DNA of 64,000 nucleotides, from contig NZ_JARVWQ010000001.1 in assembly GCF_029846255.1 (NCBI RefSeq), positions 1,178,001-1,242,000 of the forward strand, in the 5' to 3' direction. The translations under genes were made by a program, and so were the position numbers. This document shows positions 32,688 through 41,070 of the stretch, in pieces. A model generated the notes under the pieces. That model worked only from the letters and a program-made list of their open reading frames with translations, had not been told where the DNA came from and searched no databases. How positions within the stretch are numbered: position 1 is the first letter of the stretch; each line of letters begins with the position of its first letter. The stretch is from Amnibacterium sp. CER49 (GTDB lineage Bacteria; Actinomycetota; Actinomycetes; Actinomycetales; Microbacteriaceae).

Positions 32688-33374
32688 GGCGGGCGTCAGC
32701 ACCTCGCTGAGCCCGCTGCGCACCTGACGCGTGACCTCGTCCGCGAGCACCTCGTACGCACCGGCCTCCAGCCCGTCGTAGGCCGCACGGACGACGTCGG
32801 CGGGGTCGCCCTTCGCCACATCGAGACCCGCCGTCATCGGGGTGTCGGTGAACCCCAGGTAGAGACCGAGGACGTGGACGCCGGCGGGAGCGAGCTCGCC
32901 GCGGAGCGCGTCGGTCATCGACCAGACGGCCGCTTTGGTCGCACCGTACGCGGCAAGGGCACCGCGAGCACGCCAGCTCGCGACGGACGCGACGTTGAGG
33001 ATGGCGCCGCCGTGCTGCTGGAGCGCCGGCGCCAGCGCCCGGGTGACCGCGAGCAGGCCGACCACGTTGGTCTCGAGCAGGCGGCGGAGCTCGTCGTCGG
33101 AGGTCGCGAGCAGGCTCGGCTGCACGGACGCCACGCCGGCGTTGTTCACGAGCACCGTCGCGTCCCGGCTCGCCGCGGCAGCGGCGGCGACGGACGCCTC
33201 GTCGGTGACGTCGAGCGCGAGCGGGACCACCCGCGGGTCGTCCGAGGAGCGGGGCGTGCGCGCGGTCGCATACACCTTGGGCACGCCGCGAGCGAGCGCC
33301 TGGCGGACGAACTCGGTGCCGAGACCTCCGTTCGCACCGGTGACGAGGACGACTGCGGATTCGAGCGAGGTCAT
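32685..33374 (-). CDS. SDR-family oxidoreductase
   Basis: 229 residues, classical short-chain dehydrogenase. NAD(P) loop VLVTGANGGLG (~9-19), NNAGVAS, catalytic Ser in NVASVASW, and YGATK as the Y-x-x-x-K pair. TART after strand 2 suggests NADPH. Substrate unknown. Its ATG overlaps the MFS stop by four bases, so transporter and reductase form one operon opposite HxlR. Confidence 0.92.
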   Translation of the reverse strand: MTSLESAVVLVTGANGGLGTEFVRQALARGVPKVYATARTPRSSDDPRVVPLALDVTDEASVAAAAAASRDATVLVNNAGVASVQPSLLATSDDELRRLLETNVVGLLAVTRALAPALQQHGGAILNVASVASWRARGALAAYGATKAAVWSMTDALRGELAPAGVHVLGLYLGFTDTPMTAGLDVAKGDPADVVRAAYDGLEAGAYEVLADEVTRQVRSGLSEVLTPA

Positions 33375-34567
33375 GCGGGGTTCCCTTCGAGAGCGGAGCG
33401 GGCCGCGCGGTGCGCGCGGACGAACGGGGCGGCTCCGGCGATCACCGCGAGGGTCGCGAGCACGGCGGCGCCGGTGGCGATCGCCGGCAGCAGCCCCTCC
33501 GCCGTGGCGAGCTGGCCCAGGCCGATCGCCGTGAGGGCCTGGACCGCGTAGCCGGCGAAGTACACGGCGGAGACCGTCGACGCCCGGTGCGCCGCGGGTG
33601 CGAGCTCGGCCGCGACGCCGACGCCGGCTGAGAAGAGCAGGCTGTAGCCGATGCCGGTGAGCACGATCGACACGAGGAAGACGACGAGTGACCCCGTGAT
33701 GCTCGCTGCGACGAGGGCCGCGAGCCCGACCACCATGCCGATGGCACCGGCAGGCGCGGCACTGGCGGCGCGGAGTCCGCGCGCGAGCAGCGCGGTCACA
33801 CCGATCGTGACGGCGGACAGCGCGAGCACGAGTCCGATCACGAGGGGCGACGCGGTGTGCAGCAGACCGACGGCGACGTCGGCACCGAGGGCGAGCACGA
33901 CGCCGCCCGTGCCGTAGGCCGCAGCGACGCCGAGCGCGCCCTGGACGACCACGCCGCGGAGGGAGCGTTCGACCCGGAGCAGCTGGACACCGACACCGGC
34001 TCCGGCTCCGCCTCCAGGAAGACGGAGTGCCAGGAGGAGCGTGAGGAGGACGGCGGCGAGCAGCGGGCAGTACGAGAGGTGCAGGGGGTCGGGCAGCAGC
34101 GCGAGGAACGCGCCGCCGAGCACGAGCGCGACCGTGAGCCCCGCGGCCGTCGACGCGGTCGCGACAGCACCCGCGATGTGTCCCCGGCCGGGGCGCGCGT
34201 GCTCCGCGAGCAGCGCCGTGGCGGGGCTCAGCGCGAAGCCCACGCCGACGCCGGTGACCGCTCGCGCGACGAGCAGCACCTCGACCGACGGCGCGAGAGC
34301 GAAGGCGAGGGTGCCGACCGCCATCAGCGCGAGCCCGAGCACGATGGCCGCCCGGCGACCGACGCGGTCGCTGATGCCGCCGAAGAGCCCGAGAACCAGG
34401 AGGAGGCTCACCGGGTACACGCCGAACACGGCCGTCGTGAGCGCGGGCGGCAGCGACCACTCGCGGCCGTAGGACGGGTACACGACGGAGGGCGCACCGC
34501 TCGTCCAGAGCGCCAGAGCGGCGGTCAGCGCGCCGGTGCCGAACGCGGTGCGGCGGGATGAGGCCAT
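33371..34567 (-). CDS. MFS transporter
   Basis: 398 residues, about 12 helices. Motif A GGISDRVGRRAAIVLG after helix 2, and GVGVGFALSPATALLAEHARPG in helix 4-5. Probably an exporter of small organic compounds. ATG 34567 was chosen because GGAGGG lies six bases upstream; the in-frame TTG further out lacks one. Divergent from hxlR with paired operator sites between. Confidence 0.9.
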   Translation of the reverse strand: MASSRRTAFGTGALTAALALWTSGAPSVVYPSYGREWSLPPALTTAVFGVYPVSLLLVLGLFGGISDRVGRRAAIVLGLALMAVGTLAFALAPSVEVLLVARAVTGVGVGFALSPATALLAEHARPGRGHIAGAVATASTAAGLTVALVLGGAFLALLPDPLHLSYCPLLAAVLLTLLLALRLPGGGAGAGVGVQLLRVERSLRGVVVQGALGVAAAYGTGGVVLALGADVAVGLLHTASPLVIGLVLALSAVTIGVTALLARGLRAASAAPAGAIGMVVGLAALVAASITGSLVVFLVSIVLTGIGYSLLFSAGVGVAAELAPAAHRASTVSAVYFAGYAVQALTAIGLGQLATAEGLLPAIATGAAVLATLAVIAGAAPFVRAHRAARSALEGNPA

Positions 34568-34585
34568 GCAGCCCTCCAAGTCTGA

Positions 34586-34628
34586 GTTGGTTCGCCCAAC
34601 CTAGCACCTGGAACCGGTTCGCCAACCC
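34586..34628. promoter_or_regulatory. Twin operator sites between MFS and hxlR
   Basis: GTTGGTTCGCCCAACC (34586-34601) and CCGGTTCGCCAACCC (34614-34628) share GGTTCGCC(C)AACC, each with inverted arms, centres about 27 bases apart. The second lies just upstream of the hxlR -10 (TAGGAT, 34634-34639). Confidence 0.7.
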
Positions 34629-34646
34629 AGGGCTAGGATGGGCGTC

Positions 34647-35087
34647 ATGCCCGTCACGGATCCCAGCGAGGGGCGGTGCTCGATCGCGCGCACGATCACC
34701 GCCGTCGGCGAGCGCTGGTCGCTGCTCGTGCTCCGCGAGGCCGCGATGGGCACGACGCGCTTCTCCGACTTCCGGCACCGCCTCGGCATCGCGAGCGACG
34801 TGCTCGCGAACCGTCTGTCGAGCCTCGTCGAGCTCGGTCTGCTCGAGCGCACCGCCTACCAGGAGGAGGGCAGCCGCACGCGGACCGAGTACCGGCTCAC
34901 CGCCGCGGGACACGAGTTCGAGGTCGTCCTCGGGGCACTCGGCGGGTGGGGCGGCGAGCACCTTCCGGCCGAGGCGGACGCGGGCATCCGCTACCGCGAC
35001 CGCCTGGGTCGGCCCGTGCGGGTGGCCTTCGTCGACGAGGACGGGCATTCGCTCGAGCCGGACGAGGTCGCGGTCAGCCGCCGCTGA
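34647..35087 (+). CDS. HxlR family transcriptional regulator
   Basis: 146 residues. Starts with the redox-type Cys of the family (GRCSIARTITAVGERWSLLVLREA), then the winged helix RFSDFRHRLGIASDVLANRLSSLVELGLLERTAY (split motif: F-x-x-L-G-I-A-S-x-V-L-x-x-R-L). ATG 34647 was chosen over ATG 34638 because TAGGAT ends seven bases upstream, a leaderless arrangement. It probably represses the divergent MFS-SDR operon, perhaps sensing reactive electrophiles. Confidence 0.92.
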   Translation: MPVTDPSEGRCSIARTITAVGERWSLLVLREAAMGTTRFSDFRHRLGIASDVLANRLSSLVELGLLERTAYQEEGSRTRTEYRLTAAGHEFEVVLGALGGWGGEHLPAEADAGIRYRDRLGRPVRVAFVDEDGHSLEPDEVAVSRR

Positions 35088-35405
35088 GCAGGCCGGGCTC
35101 CTCGCGACGACCGCCGTGTCGCGTATCGAAGGAGTCCCGCCTCTCGTCGCACGTCGGGCGGAACGGACCGGAGGAGCGCGGAGCGGTCCGGGCATCACGC
35201 ATGCCCCGGACTCGAATCCGCTGAGGATCACCCAGGCGCGGGCTCCCCTTCTGGCCGGTTCGACCCGCCGGCGCTCGGCGAGAGACGGGACCCCCGAACT
35301 GGGGCGGCGACCCCTCGGAGCGGTGCCCGTGCAAGCGGCCGCTCGTCCCCCACGATCTGCCTCGAGCCGCGATCGCCGCTCGTTCCGGATCCGGTGGGAG
35401 TCCCC
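35088..35405. other. Intergenic stretch before the RTX gene
   Basis: About 318 bases with no gene found. An inverted GGACCG...CGGTCC pair lies around 35164-35190 and may be a terminator for hxlR. Contains GGTGGGAG at 35392-35399, the ribosome site of the RTX gene. Confidence 0.4.
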
Positions 35406-36416
35406 TTGTTCACTCGTCGTCGCGTGCGCCTCGCCGCGGTCGCGCTGTCCATCCCGTTCGCAGGCGTGGCCCTGCACGCCACCGCCGCGTCCGCGGCGAC
35501 GCAGCCGACCTGCTTCGGCCACACCGCGACCATCGTCGTGGGCGCGAGCAGCCCGCACGTCGTCGACGGCACCGCCGGCAGCGACGTCATCGTCGTCCGC
35601 GCCGCGGGACACGTGATCCACGCCGGCGGGGGTAACGACCTCATCTGCGGCTCGAGCGGCAGCGACGTGCTCGACGGCGGCGCCGGCGACGACCGGATCT
35701 CCGGCGGGGCCGGGAACGACACCGTCTACGGCGGCACCGGAAACGATCACCTCAGCGGCGACTCCGGCAACGACGTCCTCTACGGCGGTGACGGCAACGA
35801 CGTCCTGAGCGGCGGCGAGGGGGACGACCACCTCAGCGGCAACGCGGGCGACGACTCGCTGTCGGGCGGCGACGGCAACGACGTCGAGAGCGGTGGGGAC
35901 GGCACCGACACCCTGAGCGGCGGCTACGGGAACGACTCCCTGTCGGGCGGCGAAGGGAACGACGTCGAGAACGGCGGTCCTGGGATCGACGAGCTGAGCG
36001 GCGGCTACGGCGCCGACACCCTGAACGGCGGCAGCGGTGACGACACCGAGAACGGCGGCCCCGGCAACGACCAGCTGAACGGGAACGGCGGCAACGACGT
36101 CCTCAACGGTGGCAGCGGTGACGACACCGCGAACGGCGGCGACGGAAGCGACGACCTCTACGGCGACGGCGGCAACGACCACCTGAACGGCGATGCCGGC
36201 GACGACACGCTCGACGGGGGCATCGGCGCCGACACGGACAACGGCGGCGACGGCGCGGACGTGTTCATGCAGGGCTCGTCGGACACCGTCGAGGACCCGA
36301 GCAGCGACGACACCGAGACCGCGGACAGCGAGGACGACGGCTCGACCGGCACCACCACCGACCCGGGCACCGGCGGCACCAGCACGGACCCCGGCACCGG
36401 CGGCGCCGGCGCCTGA
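35406..36416 (+). CDS. Secreted RTX-repeat (calcium-binding) protein
   Basis: 336 residues. Sec signal peptide (RRRVRLAAVALSIPFAGVA, cleavage after ASA). From residue ~72 to ~290 there are about 24 nonapeptides of the GGxGxDxLx type (GGAGNDTVYGG, GGDGNDVLSGG and so on), the parallel beta-roll that binds Ca2+. An acidic Ser/Thr/Gly tail (DPGTGGTSTDPGTGG) closes it. TTG 35406 is preferred over GTG 35394 since GGTGGGAG sits six bases upstream. Unlike typical RTX toxins it has a Sec signal and no type I secretion genes nearby. Role unknown; possibly surface adhesion. Confidence 0.88.
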   Translation: MFTRRRVRLAAVALSIPFAGVALHATAASAATQPTCFGHTATIVVGASSPHVVDGTAGSDVIVVRAAGHVIHAGGGNDLICGSSGSDVLDGGAGDDRISGGAGNDTVYGGTGNDHLSGDSGNDVLYGGDGNDVLSGGEGDDHLSGNAGDDSLSGGDGNDVESGGDGTDTLSGGYGNDSLSGGEGNDVENGGPGIDELSGGYGADTLNGGSGDDTENGGPGNDQLNGNGGNDVLNGGSGDDTANGGDGSDDLYGDGGNDHLNGDAGDDTLDGGIGADTDNGGDGADVFMQGSSDTVEDPSSDDTETADSEDDGSTGTTTDPGTGGTSTDPGTGGAGA

Positions 36417-36427
36417 GCGATGCGCGC

Positions 36428-36460
36428 GAGGGCCGGTCCACGACTCGTGGGCCGGCCCTC
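36428..36460 (+). terminator. Rho-independent-type terminator after RTX gene
   Basis: GAGGGCCGG-T-CCAC, loop GACTC, GTGG-G-CCGGCCCTC: 13 paired bases with one internal mismatch, followed by CGTCTTT. Starts 11 bases past the stop. Confidence 0.85.
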
Positions 36461-36617
36461 CGTCTTTCCGGCCGCACTTCCGCCGCCGCGTCCACCCGTA
36501 CTGGGGGCGGCACACCCTTCCTTCGATCCGTACCTTTCTCGATGACCGAGACACCTCGGGGGACCGGCAGAGGGCCGCTCCGCACGGCGCGCGGCGCCGG
36601 GGAAGGGAAGGCTCCGC

Positions 36618-37292
36618 ATGTCGGGCACCCAGCAGAAGGACTCCGCCCGGGGCTCGGGCCGTCACCGCGGCCCCGGGCGCGGCGTGCGCACCTGGTCGCT
36701 CGGCGCACGGATCGCCTCCGCGACCGTCGGCGTCGTGCTCGTGGGAACCGCGTCCTACGCGGCGACCAACTGGCTCGTCGGGCTGAACTCCGGCTCGAGC
36801 GCCGAGAGCAAGGCGGGCACCGTCACGAACCTGACGATCACCGCCACGGCCTCACCTTCCCCGGGGAACGCGCTCTTCCCGGGCGGCAGCGGCGACGTCG
36901 TCGCGCAGATCAGCAACCCGAACGCGTTCCCGGTGACCATCACGGGCGTGAACCTGCCGACGAGCACCACCTACGCGGCGGGCTACAGCAACTCGGGCCT
37001 GACGACCGCGGTCACCGGGTGCGACGCGACCACGGGCGGCACCGGCAGCACGGTCGGCTGGGCGTTCGCCACCGGCACGAGCGGCTCCGCGCACACCTTG
37101 ACGTCGCCGCTCACCGTGGCCGCGGGCGGGACGCTGACGGTCACGTTCACCAACGACGCGGCGATGGGCAGCAGCGCGCCGAACGCCTGCCAGAGCGCAT
37201 ACTTCTCGATGCCGTCGCTCACGAGCATCGCGGCGAGCGCCGGCCAGGCCACCGCGACCACCTCACCCGCGACGGACGCCTGGACCAGCTGA
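36618..37292 (+). CDS. Secreted protein with SipW-type N-terminus (TasA/camelysin-like)
   Basis: 224 residues. A basic N-terminus and hydrophobic helix (IASATVGVVLVGTASYAATNW) precede an Ig-like, Thr/Ser/Gly-rich beta domain with a DPN/NPNAFPVTITGV strand pattern and two Cys that may pair. It resembles SipW-dependent or short actinobacterial exported proteins with a TasA-like core. GAAGGGAAGG precedes ATG 36618. No signal peptidase gene is in the window. See also 46944, a similar protein. Confidence 0.7.
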   Translation: MSGTQQKDSARGSGRHRGPGRGVRTWSLGARIASATVGVVLVGTASYAATNWLVGLNSGSSAESKAGTVTNLTITATASPSPGNALFPGGSGDVVAQISNPNAFPVTITGVNLPTSTTYAAGYSNSGLTTAVTGCDATTGGTGSTVGWAFATGTSGSAHTLTSPLTVAAGGTLTVTFTNDAAMGSSAPNACQSAYFSMPSLTSIAASAGQATATTSPATDAWTS

Positions 37293-37309
37293 CCTGATCC
37301 ACGGCGCCC

Positions 37310-37340
37310 GGCGGCCCTCGTCCTTGCAGGGAGGACCGCC
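37310..37340 (+). terminator. Hairpin after the SipW-type gene
   Basis: GGCGG-C-CCTC paired with GAGG-A-CCGCC around a loop of about ten bases. It is 17 bases past the stop of the gene ending at 37292. Confidence 0.55.
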
Positions 37341-37359
37341 CGAGCGCCATCCTGCGGCC

Positions 37360-37764
37360 ATGGGACGCATCCGTGCCGCGTGGCTCTGGCTGATCAAGCA
37401 CACCCTGAACCGCCTCACGCTGCGACTCGCGGGCTCCGGGCGTGGTCCGTTCTCGATCGTGCGGCACGTCGGCCGACGCAGCGGCCGGGTCTTCGAGACA
37501 CCGATCATGGTCGCGCCGGTGCCGGGCGGGTTCGTCGCCGAGCTCACCTACGGCCCGCGGGTGAACTGGTACCGCAACGTCGTCGCGGCCGGCGGCTGCG
37601 AGCTCGTGGTGCACGGCGAGACGCACCGCATCGTCGCGGTCGAGCCGTTCCCGACGGCGACCGGCCGCCGTGCCTTCGGGTTCCCGGCCCAGCTCGTGCT
37701 CACGCTGCTGCATCGGGAGGACTTCCGGCTGATGCGCGAGGCCGAGGAGGGTGCCCTCGGTTGA
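37360..37764 (+). CDS. Nitroreductase-family deazaflavin-dependent protein
   Basis: 134 residues, same split-barrel family as 21929. FSIVRHVGRRSGRVFETPIMV and GPRVNWYRNVVAAGGCELVVHG match the F420/FMN-binding core. The N-terminal helix (RAAWLWLIKHTLNRLTLR) is amphipathic and may bind the membrane, as in Ddn. Function unknown. Confidence 0.86.
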   Translation: MGRIRAAWLWLIKHTLNRLTLRLAGSGRGPFSIVRHVGRRSGRVFETPIMVAPVPGGFVAELTYGPRVNWYRNVVAAGGCELVVHGETHRIVAVEPFPTATGRRAFGFPAQLVLTLLHREDFRLMREAEEGALG

Positions 37765-37777
37765 GCACCGCGAGCCG

Positions 37778-38191
37778 TCAGCCGCGGAGCTGCGCCAGCA
37801 CCCCCTCGGGCGAGTAGTACAGGCGGATCGCCACGATGACCGCGTCCTCGACGTCGAACGCCATGGCGAGGGGGACCCGGACCACTCGGCCCGTCGCCGG
37901 GAGGCCGGCGTACCGACCCACGTGCCTGCCGACGAACAGCAGTTCCGCGACGGCGCTCCGCTCGTCGGCGACGAGCCGCACGACCTCGGGGCGCGCGTCG
38001 AACTCCTGCTCGTAGTGGTGCCGCACGGCCCGCGTCACCTCGGACGCGCCGCGCAGCGGATGCTCGTCCGCAGCGAGTCCGAACGTGATGTCGGGCGCCA
38101 GGAACGGCTCGAGGTCCTGGCGCCCGGCGATCGCCTCCAGGTAGTCGCGGACGACTCCGGCGGCGCTCGGCGTCGTCGTCCCGGTACTCAT
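37778..38191 (-). CDS. SnoaL/NTF2-like protein
   Basis: 137 residues of the cone-shaped NTF2-like fold: AGVVRDYLEAIAGRQDLEPFLAPDITF, then a curved sheet ending in AFDVEDAVIVAIRLYYSPEGVL. These proteins may be small-molecule isomerases or cyclases or just bind ligands; no catalytic set is evident. ATG 38191 is preferred to GTG 38200. Followed on the same strand by another NTF2-like gene at 38292 and a cupin at 38829. Confidence 0.8.
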   Translation of the reverse strand: MSTGTTTPSAAGVVRDYLEAIAGRQDLEPFLAPDITFGLAADEHPLRGASEVTRAVRHHYEQEFDARPEVVRLVADERSAVAELLFVGRHVGRYAGLPATGRVVRVPLAMAFDVEDAVIVAIRLYYSPEGVLAQLRG

Positions 38192-38291
38192 CCGCCGCAC
38201 GCGGCTTCGCCGGCGCCTGCCGCGCAGCCCGTGCAGGCACTCGATGCTGCAGAGACGGCGCGCGCGGTCGGCCGGAGGATCCCGGCACCGG

Positions 38292-38720
38292 TCACGCCGG
38301 CACCGGGATCGCGCCGACCTGCGCGAGCAGCGAGAGCACGTCGAGGTGGTGCCGCTCCGAGACCAGTCGGCCGTCCCGCCACTCCTGCCACATCGTCGAC
38401 CAGACGTGGATCGGGCGCCCGCTCGGCGGCAGGTCGCCGCCCGGGGTCGCGAGGGTGCCGGTGTGGGTGCCGCGCCAGCGGATCTCCATCGCGACCGTGT
38501 CCCCGTCGATGAGCACCCGCTCGAGCGTGCCGTGCACGTCGGGCAACCCGGTCCGCCACGCGCGGAAGGCCGCGACGACCTCGTCCGGATCGGTGAGGCG
38601 GCGTCCCGTGCCGGCTTCCTCGTAGGAGAAGCCCGGGCCCATCAGCCCCCGTATCGCGTCGTAATCGCCCTCGTTGAAGTGCTCCAGCGATTCGCGCACC
38701 AGCTGGTCCATCGATTCCAT
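38292..38720 (-). CDS. Ester cyclase / SnoaL-like polyketide cyclase family protein
   Basis: 142 residues, NTF2-like. ESLEHFNEGDYDAIRGLMGPGFSYEEAGTGR and IHVWSTMWQEWRDGRLVSERHHLDVLSLLAQVG match the ester-cyclase group (SnoaL-like). Substrate unknown. ATG 38720 was chosen: GGAGGGACAGGA lies just upstream. Probably shares a transcript with the neighbouring NTF2-like gene. Confidence 0.84.
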   Translation of the reverse strand: MESMDQLVRESLEHFNEGDYDAIRGLMGPGFSYEEAGTGRRLTDPDEVVAAFRAWRTGLPDVHGTLERVLIDGDTVAMEIRWRGTHTGTLATPGGDLPPSGRPIHVWSTMWQEWRDGRLVSERHHLDVLSLLAQVGAIPVPA

Positions 38721-38828
38721 GGTCCTGTCCCTCCGTCGTCCGATCGACAACGGGGCGCATCCTGCTCCGCCCGTCGGCGGCTGCCAGATGCGAAAGGCCC
38801 GGGCCTGCGCGAGGCGTGCCGGTCGACG

Positions 38829-39212
38829 TCACCGCGGCTTGGCGTAGTCGGCGAAGCCCTGCCAGTCGAGGAAGACGCACGGCTCGCTGCCGACGACCCA
38901 GGCGTCATGGCCCGGTGCGATCGCCGCGAAGTCGCCTGGGCCGTACTCCATGCGCTCGCCGTCCGCGGTCTCGACGACCATGTGGCCGCTCACGTAGTAG
39001 CCGACGTGCGCCGCCTCGCAGAGATCGGTGCCGGCGATCGGCCCGACGTGCTCCGTCCACCGCCAGCCCGGCTCGAACGTGGCGCGGCCCACCGCGCCCG
39101 ACTCGAGGTTGACGAGCTGCAGGTGACCGCTGCGGCCCCGGAACGGCCGATCCTCCTCCGGGTGGTCCAGGCTCTTCCGCACGAGCCTGGAGGTGGTGCC
39201 GTGCTGGGACAT
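38829..39212 (-). CDS. Cupin domain protein
   Basis: 127 residues, single cupin. GWRWTEHVGPIAGTDLCEAAHVGYYVSGHMVV has the motif 1 spacing (H, H) and GPGDFAAIAPGHDAWVVG is motif 2. It resembles actinobacterial cupins where W/H occupy the pocket. Function unknown. ATG 39212. Confidence 0.85.
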   Translation of the reverse strand: MSQHGTTSRLVRKSLDHPEEDRPFRGRSGHLQLVNLESGAVGRATFEPGWRWTEHVGPIAGTDLCEAAHVGYYVSGHMVVETADGERMEYGPGDFAAIAPGHDAWVVGSEPCVFLDWQGFADYAKPR

Positions 39213-39419
39213 GGCGTTCCTCCCTTCCCTCCGAGCGGAAGGGTCGGCGCATCGGAGCAGCGCCGACCGCTCCACCCACCAGCCGTCGTACTGGCCGAGA
39301 AGGCGAACGGCCAGAGGCCTCGGTCCCGTCCGATCGGCTCTGCCGCGTCTTCCGTGCGGTCTGACGTCACGGCACACTGCTCCCACGCGGCCGCGTCCCC
39401 GCGGAGAGCGAGGTCCCGG

Positions 39420-39968
39420 ATGGCCGTGTGCACGCGCGCAGCGGCCGCCCTCACCCTTGCGCTGAGCGTGCCGCTGGTGCTCGCCGCGTGCACGAGCACC
39501 TCGATCCCCGCGCGGACGAGCGCGCCGAGCGGGCCGGCTCCGACCCGGGCGCCCGCCGTCCGGACGACACGGGCCGCGGCGCCGAGCCCGCCGGCCTGCA
39601 CGCTCGCCCAGGTCGACGCGCACCCGCTCGGCAGCGGCCAGGGCGCCGCGGGGAACTGGGTGCTCGGGTTCGAGGTGCGCACCCGGTCGACCGCCTGCGC
39701 CCTGCCGGCCGCCGCCGTCTCCGTCAGCGGACGGACGGCGAGCGACCCGGTCCCCGGCGGCGCACGCGCGTTCGCGCTCACCGCCGGGCGCCCCCTCCGT
39801 GTCGCGCTGCTCGATCCCACCACCTGCTCGGACGGCGCGATGAACGTGACCGCCATCCGCGACACCGCCCGCTTCGTGCCGGTCGTGCTCACACTCCGGG
39901 GCGGCACCCGGACCATCGGCCGTTCTCCGGCGCTCCACTGCCGGGGGCCGCTTCTCGAACGCTTCTGA
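39420..39968 (+). CDS. Lipoprotein with DUF4232-like domain
   Basis: 182 residues. Lipoprotein signal ends LVLAAC (Cys ~24), then a Thr/Ala/Pro linker. The C-terminal part (GQGAAGNWVLGFEVRTRSTACALPA ... CSDGAMNVTAI) resembles DUF4232 beta-sandwich domains of actinobacterial surface proteins, with Cys pairs that could form disulfides. ATG 39420. Outer face of the membrane; role unknown. Confidence 0.7.
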   Translation: MAVCTRAAAALTLALSVPLVLAACTSTSIPARTSAPSGPAPTRAPAVRTTRAAAPSPPACTLAQVDAHPLGSGQGAAGNWVLGFEVRTRSTACALPAAAVSVSGRTASDPVPGGARAFALTAGRPLRVALLDPTTCSDGAMNVTAIRDTARFVPVVLTLRGGTRTIGRSPALHCRGPLLERF

Positions 39969-40017
39969 CCCCGGGTCCCGCGCGGCGAGCGCGACGAGCA
40001 CCCCATACGCTCGCGCC

Positions 40018-40512
40018 ATGCCGCACCTCGCTCTGACGCTGGAGCTGCCGCCGACTGCCGCGGGCTTCACCGCGACAGGCGCGGACTGGCCCTGTCACGC
40101 CTCCGTCCTGCAGTCGTTCCGCATCGATGCGCCGATCGCGGACGTGGTCGCCCGTGTGCGTCCCCGCGCCGTCCTCAGCGACCCGATCACGGTGGTCGGG
40201 GACCACGTCGAGGGGTTCGGGCCGGACCGCGACGTGCCCGTGACGGTGCTGCGGCAGGCGGAGCCGGTCGTCGCGCTGCACGAGGCGCTGCTCGGCGACC
40301 TCCTCGCGCTGCCGGGATTCGCGCCCGACGTGCCCGAGTGGGCGGGCGCCGGTTTCCGACCGCACGTCACCGCTGCGTCCTGGGGCTCGCTCGGTGAGGG
40401 CGAGGCGGTGACGTTCGACCGGATCGCGGTGCTCGACCTCGGCGCGACGCCCGGTCGCCCCGTCGTCGCCGCGGTCGTGCCGCTCGGCAGCCCCACCGGC
40501 CTGTCGGAGTAG
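40018..40512 (+). CDS. 2'-5' RNA ligase-like (2H phosphoesterase) protein
   Basis: 164 residues with two H-x-S/T motifs: CHASVLQSF (~26-34) and RPHVTAASW (~118-126), the paired active site of the 2H/LigT superfamily. Likely a cyclic phosphodiesterase or RNA-processing enzyme; the substrate is unknown. ATG 40018 with TACGCT at 40006-40011, six bases upstream, leaderless. Confidence 0.85.
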   Translation: MPHLALTLELPPTAAGFTATGADWPCHASVLQSFRIDAPIADVVARVRPRAVLSDPITVVGDHVEGFGPDRDVPVTVLRQAEPVVALHEALLGDLLALPGFAPDVPEWAGAGFRPHVTAASWGSLGEGEAVTFDRIAVLDLGATPGRPVVAAVVPLGSPTGLSE

Positions 40513-40515
40513 GGC

Positions 40516-41070
40516 GTGGACGAGGCACCGCTCACGCTGCCCGAGCTCGCGGGCGAGCGGGTCCGGCTGCGGGCCTTCGCCGAGCGGGATCTGCCCGCCG
40601 TGCTCGAGGCCGCGACCGACCCGCTGATCCCGGTGCTCACGACCGTGCCGGCCGAGCCGGATCGGGCTCTGGCGGCCGCCTTCCTCGAGCGGCAGCACGA
40701 CCGCCTGCGCAGCCGGATGGGCTACTCCTTCGCGATCGCCGACGAGCACGACCGGGCGATCGGGCAGATCGGCCTCTGGCTGCGCGACCTCGACCGCGGC
40801 CGCGTCAGCATCGGCTACTGGATCGTGCCCTCGGCGCGCCGGCAGGGCCACGCCGTCGATGCGCTGACCACGATCACGGCCTGGGGCGCCGGTCTCGACG
40901 ACGTGCACCGGCTCGAGCTCTCCGTGGAGCCCTGGAACCGCGCGTCGTGGCGGACGGCGGAGCGCGCCGGGTACCGCCGCGAGGGCCTGCTGCGGTCGTG
41001 GGAGCAAATCGGCGACGAGCGGCGCGACCTCTTCATGTACAGCCGGCTCGCTGCGGAGGTGCAGCGATGA
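40516..41070 (+). CDS. GNAT acetyltransferase (RimJ/RimL type)
   Basis: 184 residues. VRLRAFAERDLPAVLEAATD opens the fold; SIGYWIVPSARRQGHAVDALTTI holds the acetyl-CoA loop (R-R-x-G-x-A), and LSVEPWNRASWRTAERAGYRREG is the RimJ/RimL-type C-terminal signature. Target unknown: ribosomal protein, aminoglycoside or metabolite. GTG 40516 is three bases past the previous stop; it overlaps the next gene by ATGA. Confidence 0.9.
   Translation: MDEAPLTLPELAGERVRLRAFAERDLPAVLEAATDPLIPVLTTVPAEPDRALAAAFLERQHDRLRSRMGYSFAIADEHDRAIGQIGLWLRDLDRGRVSIGYWIVPSARRQGHAVDALTTITAWGAGLDDVHRLELSVEPWNRASWRTAERAGYRREGLLRSWEQIGDERRDLFMYSRLAAEVQR

Noticed and set aside
27814-35087. A complete genomic island with integrase
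   Set aside because: No integrase, recombinase or transposase gene is seen; only the tRNA remnants support past insertion, so the border is left open.
35190-35240. A further tRNA remnant (GACTCGAATCCG context)
   Set aside because: Neither strand gives paired T-stem arms or similarity to tRNA-Arg or tRNA-Ser in the window.
35620-36272. Regular 27-base periodicity resembling a CRISPR array
   Set aside because: The repeats encode nine-residue RTX units in one open frame, and no unique spacers or cas genes are present.
32685-36665. A 1326-codon minus-strand ORF spanning several genes
   Set aside because: The antisense of the RTX repeats gives a Val/Ala-rich periodic frame; real genes lie on both strands inside it.
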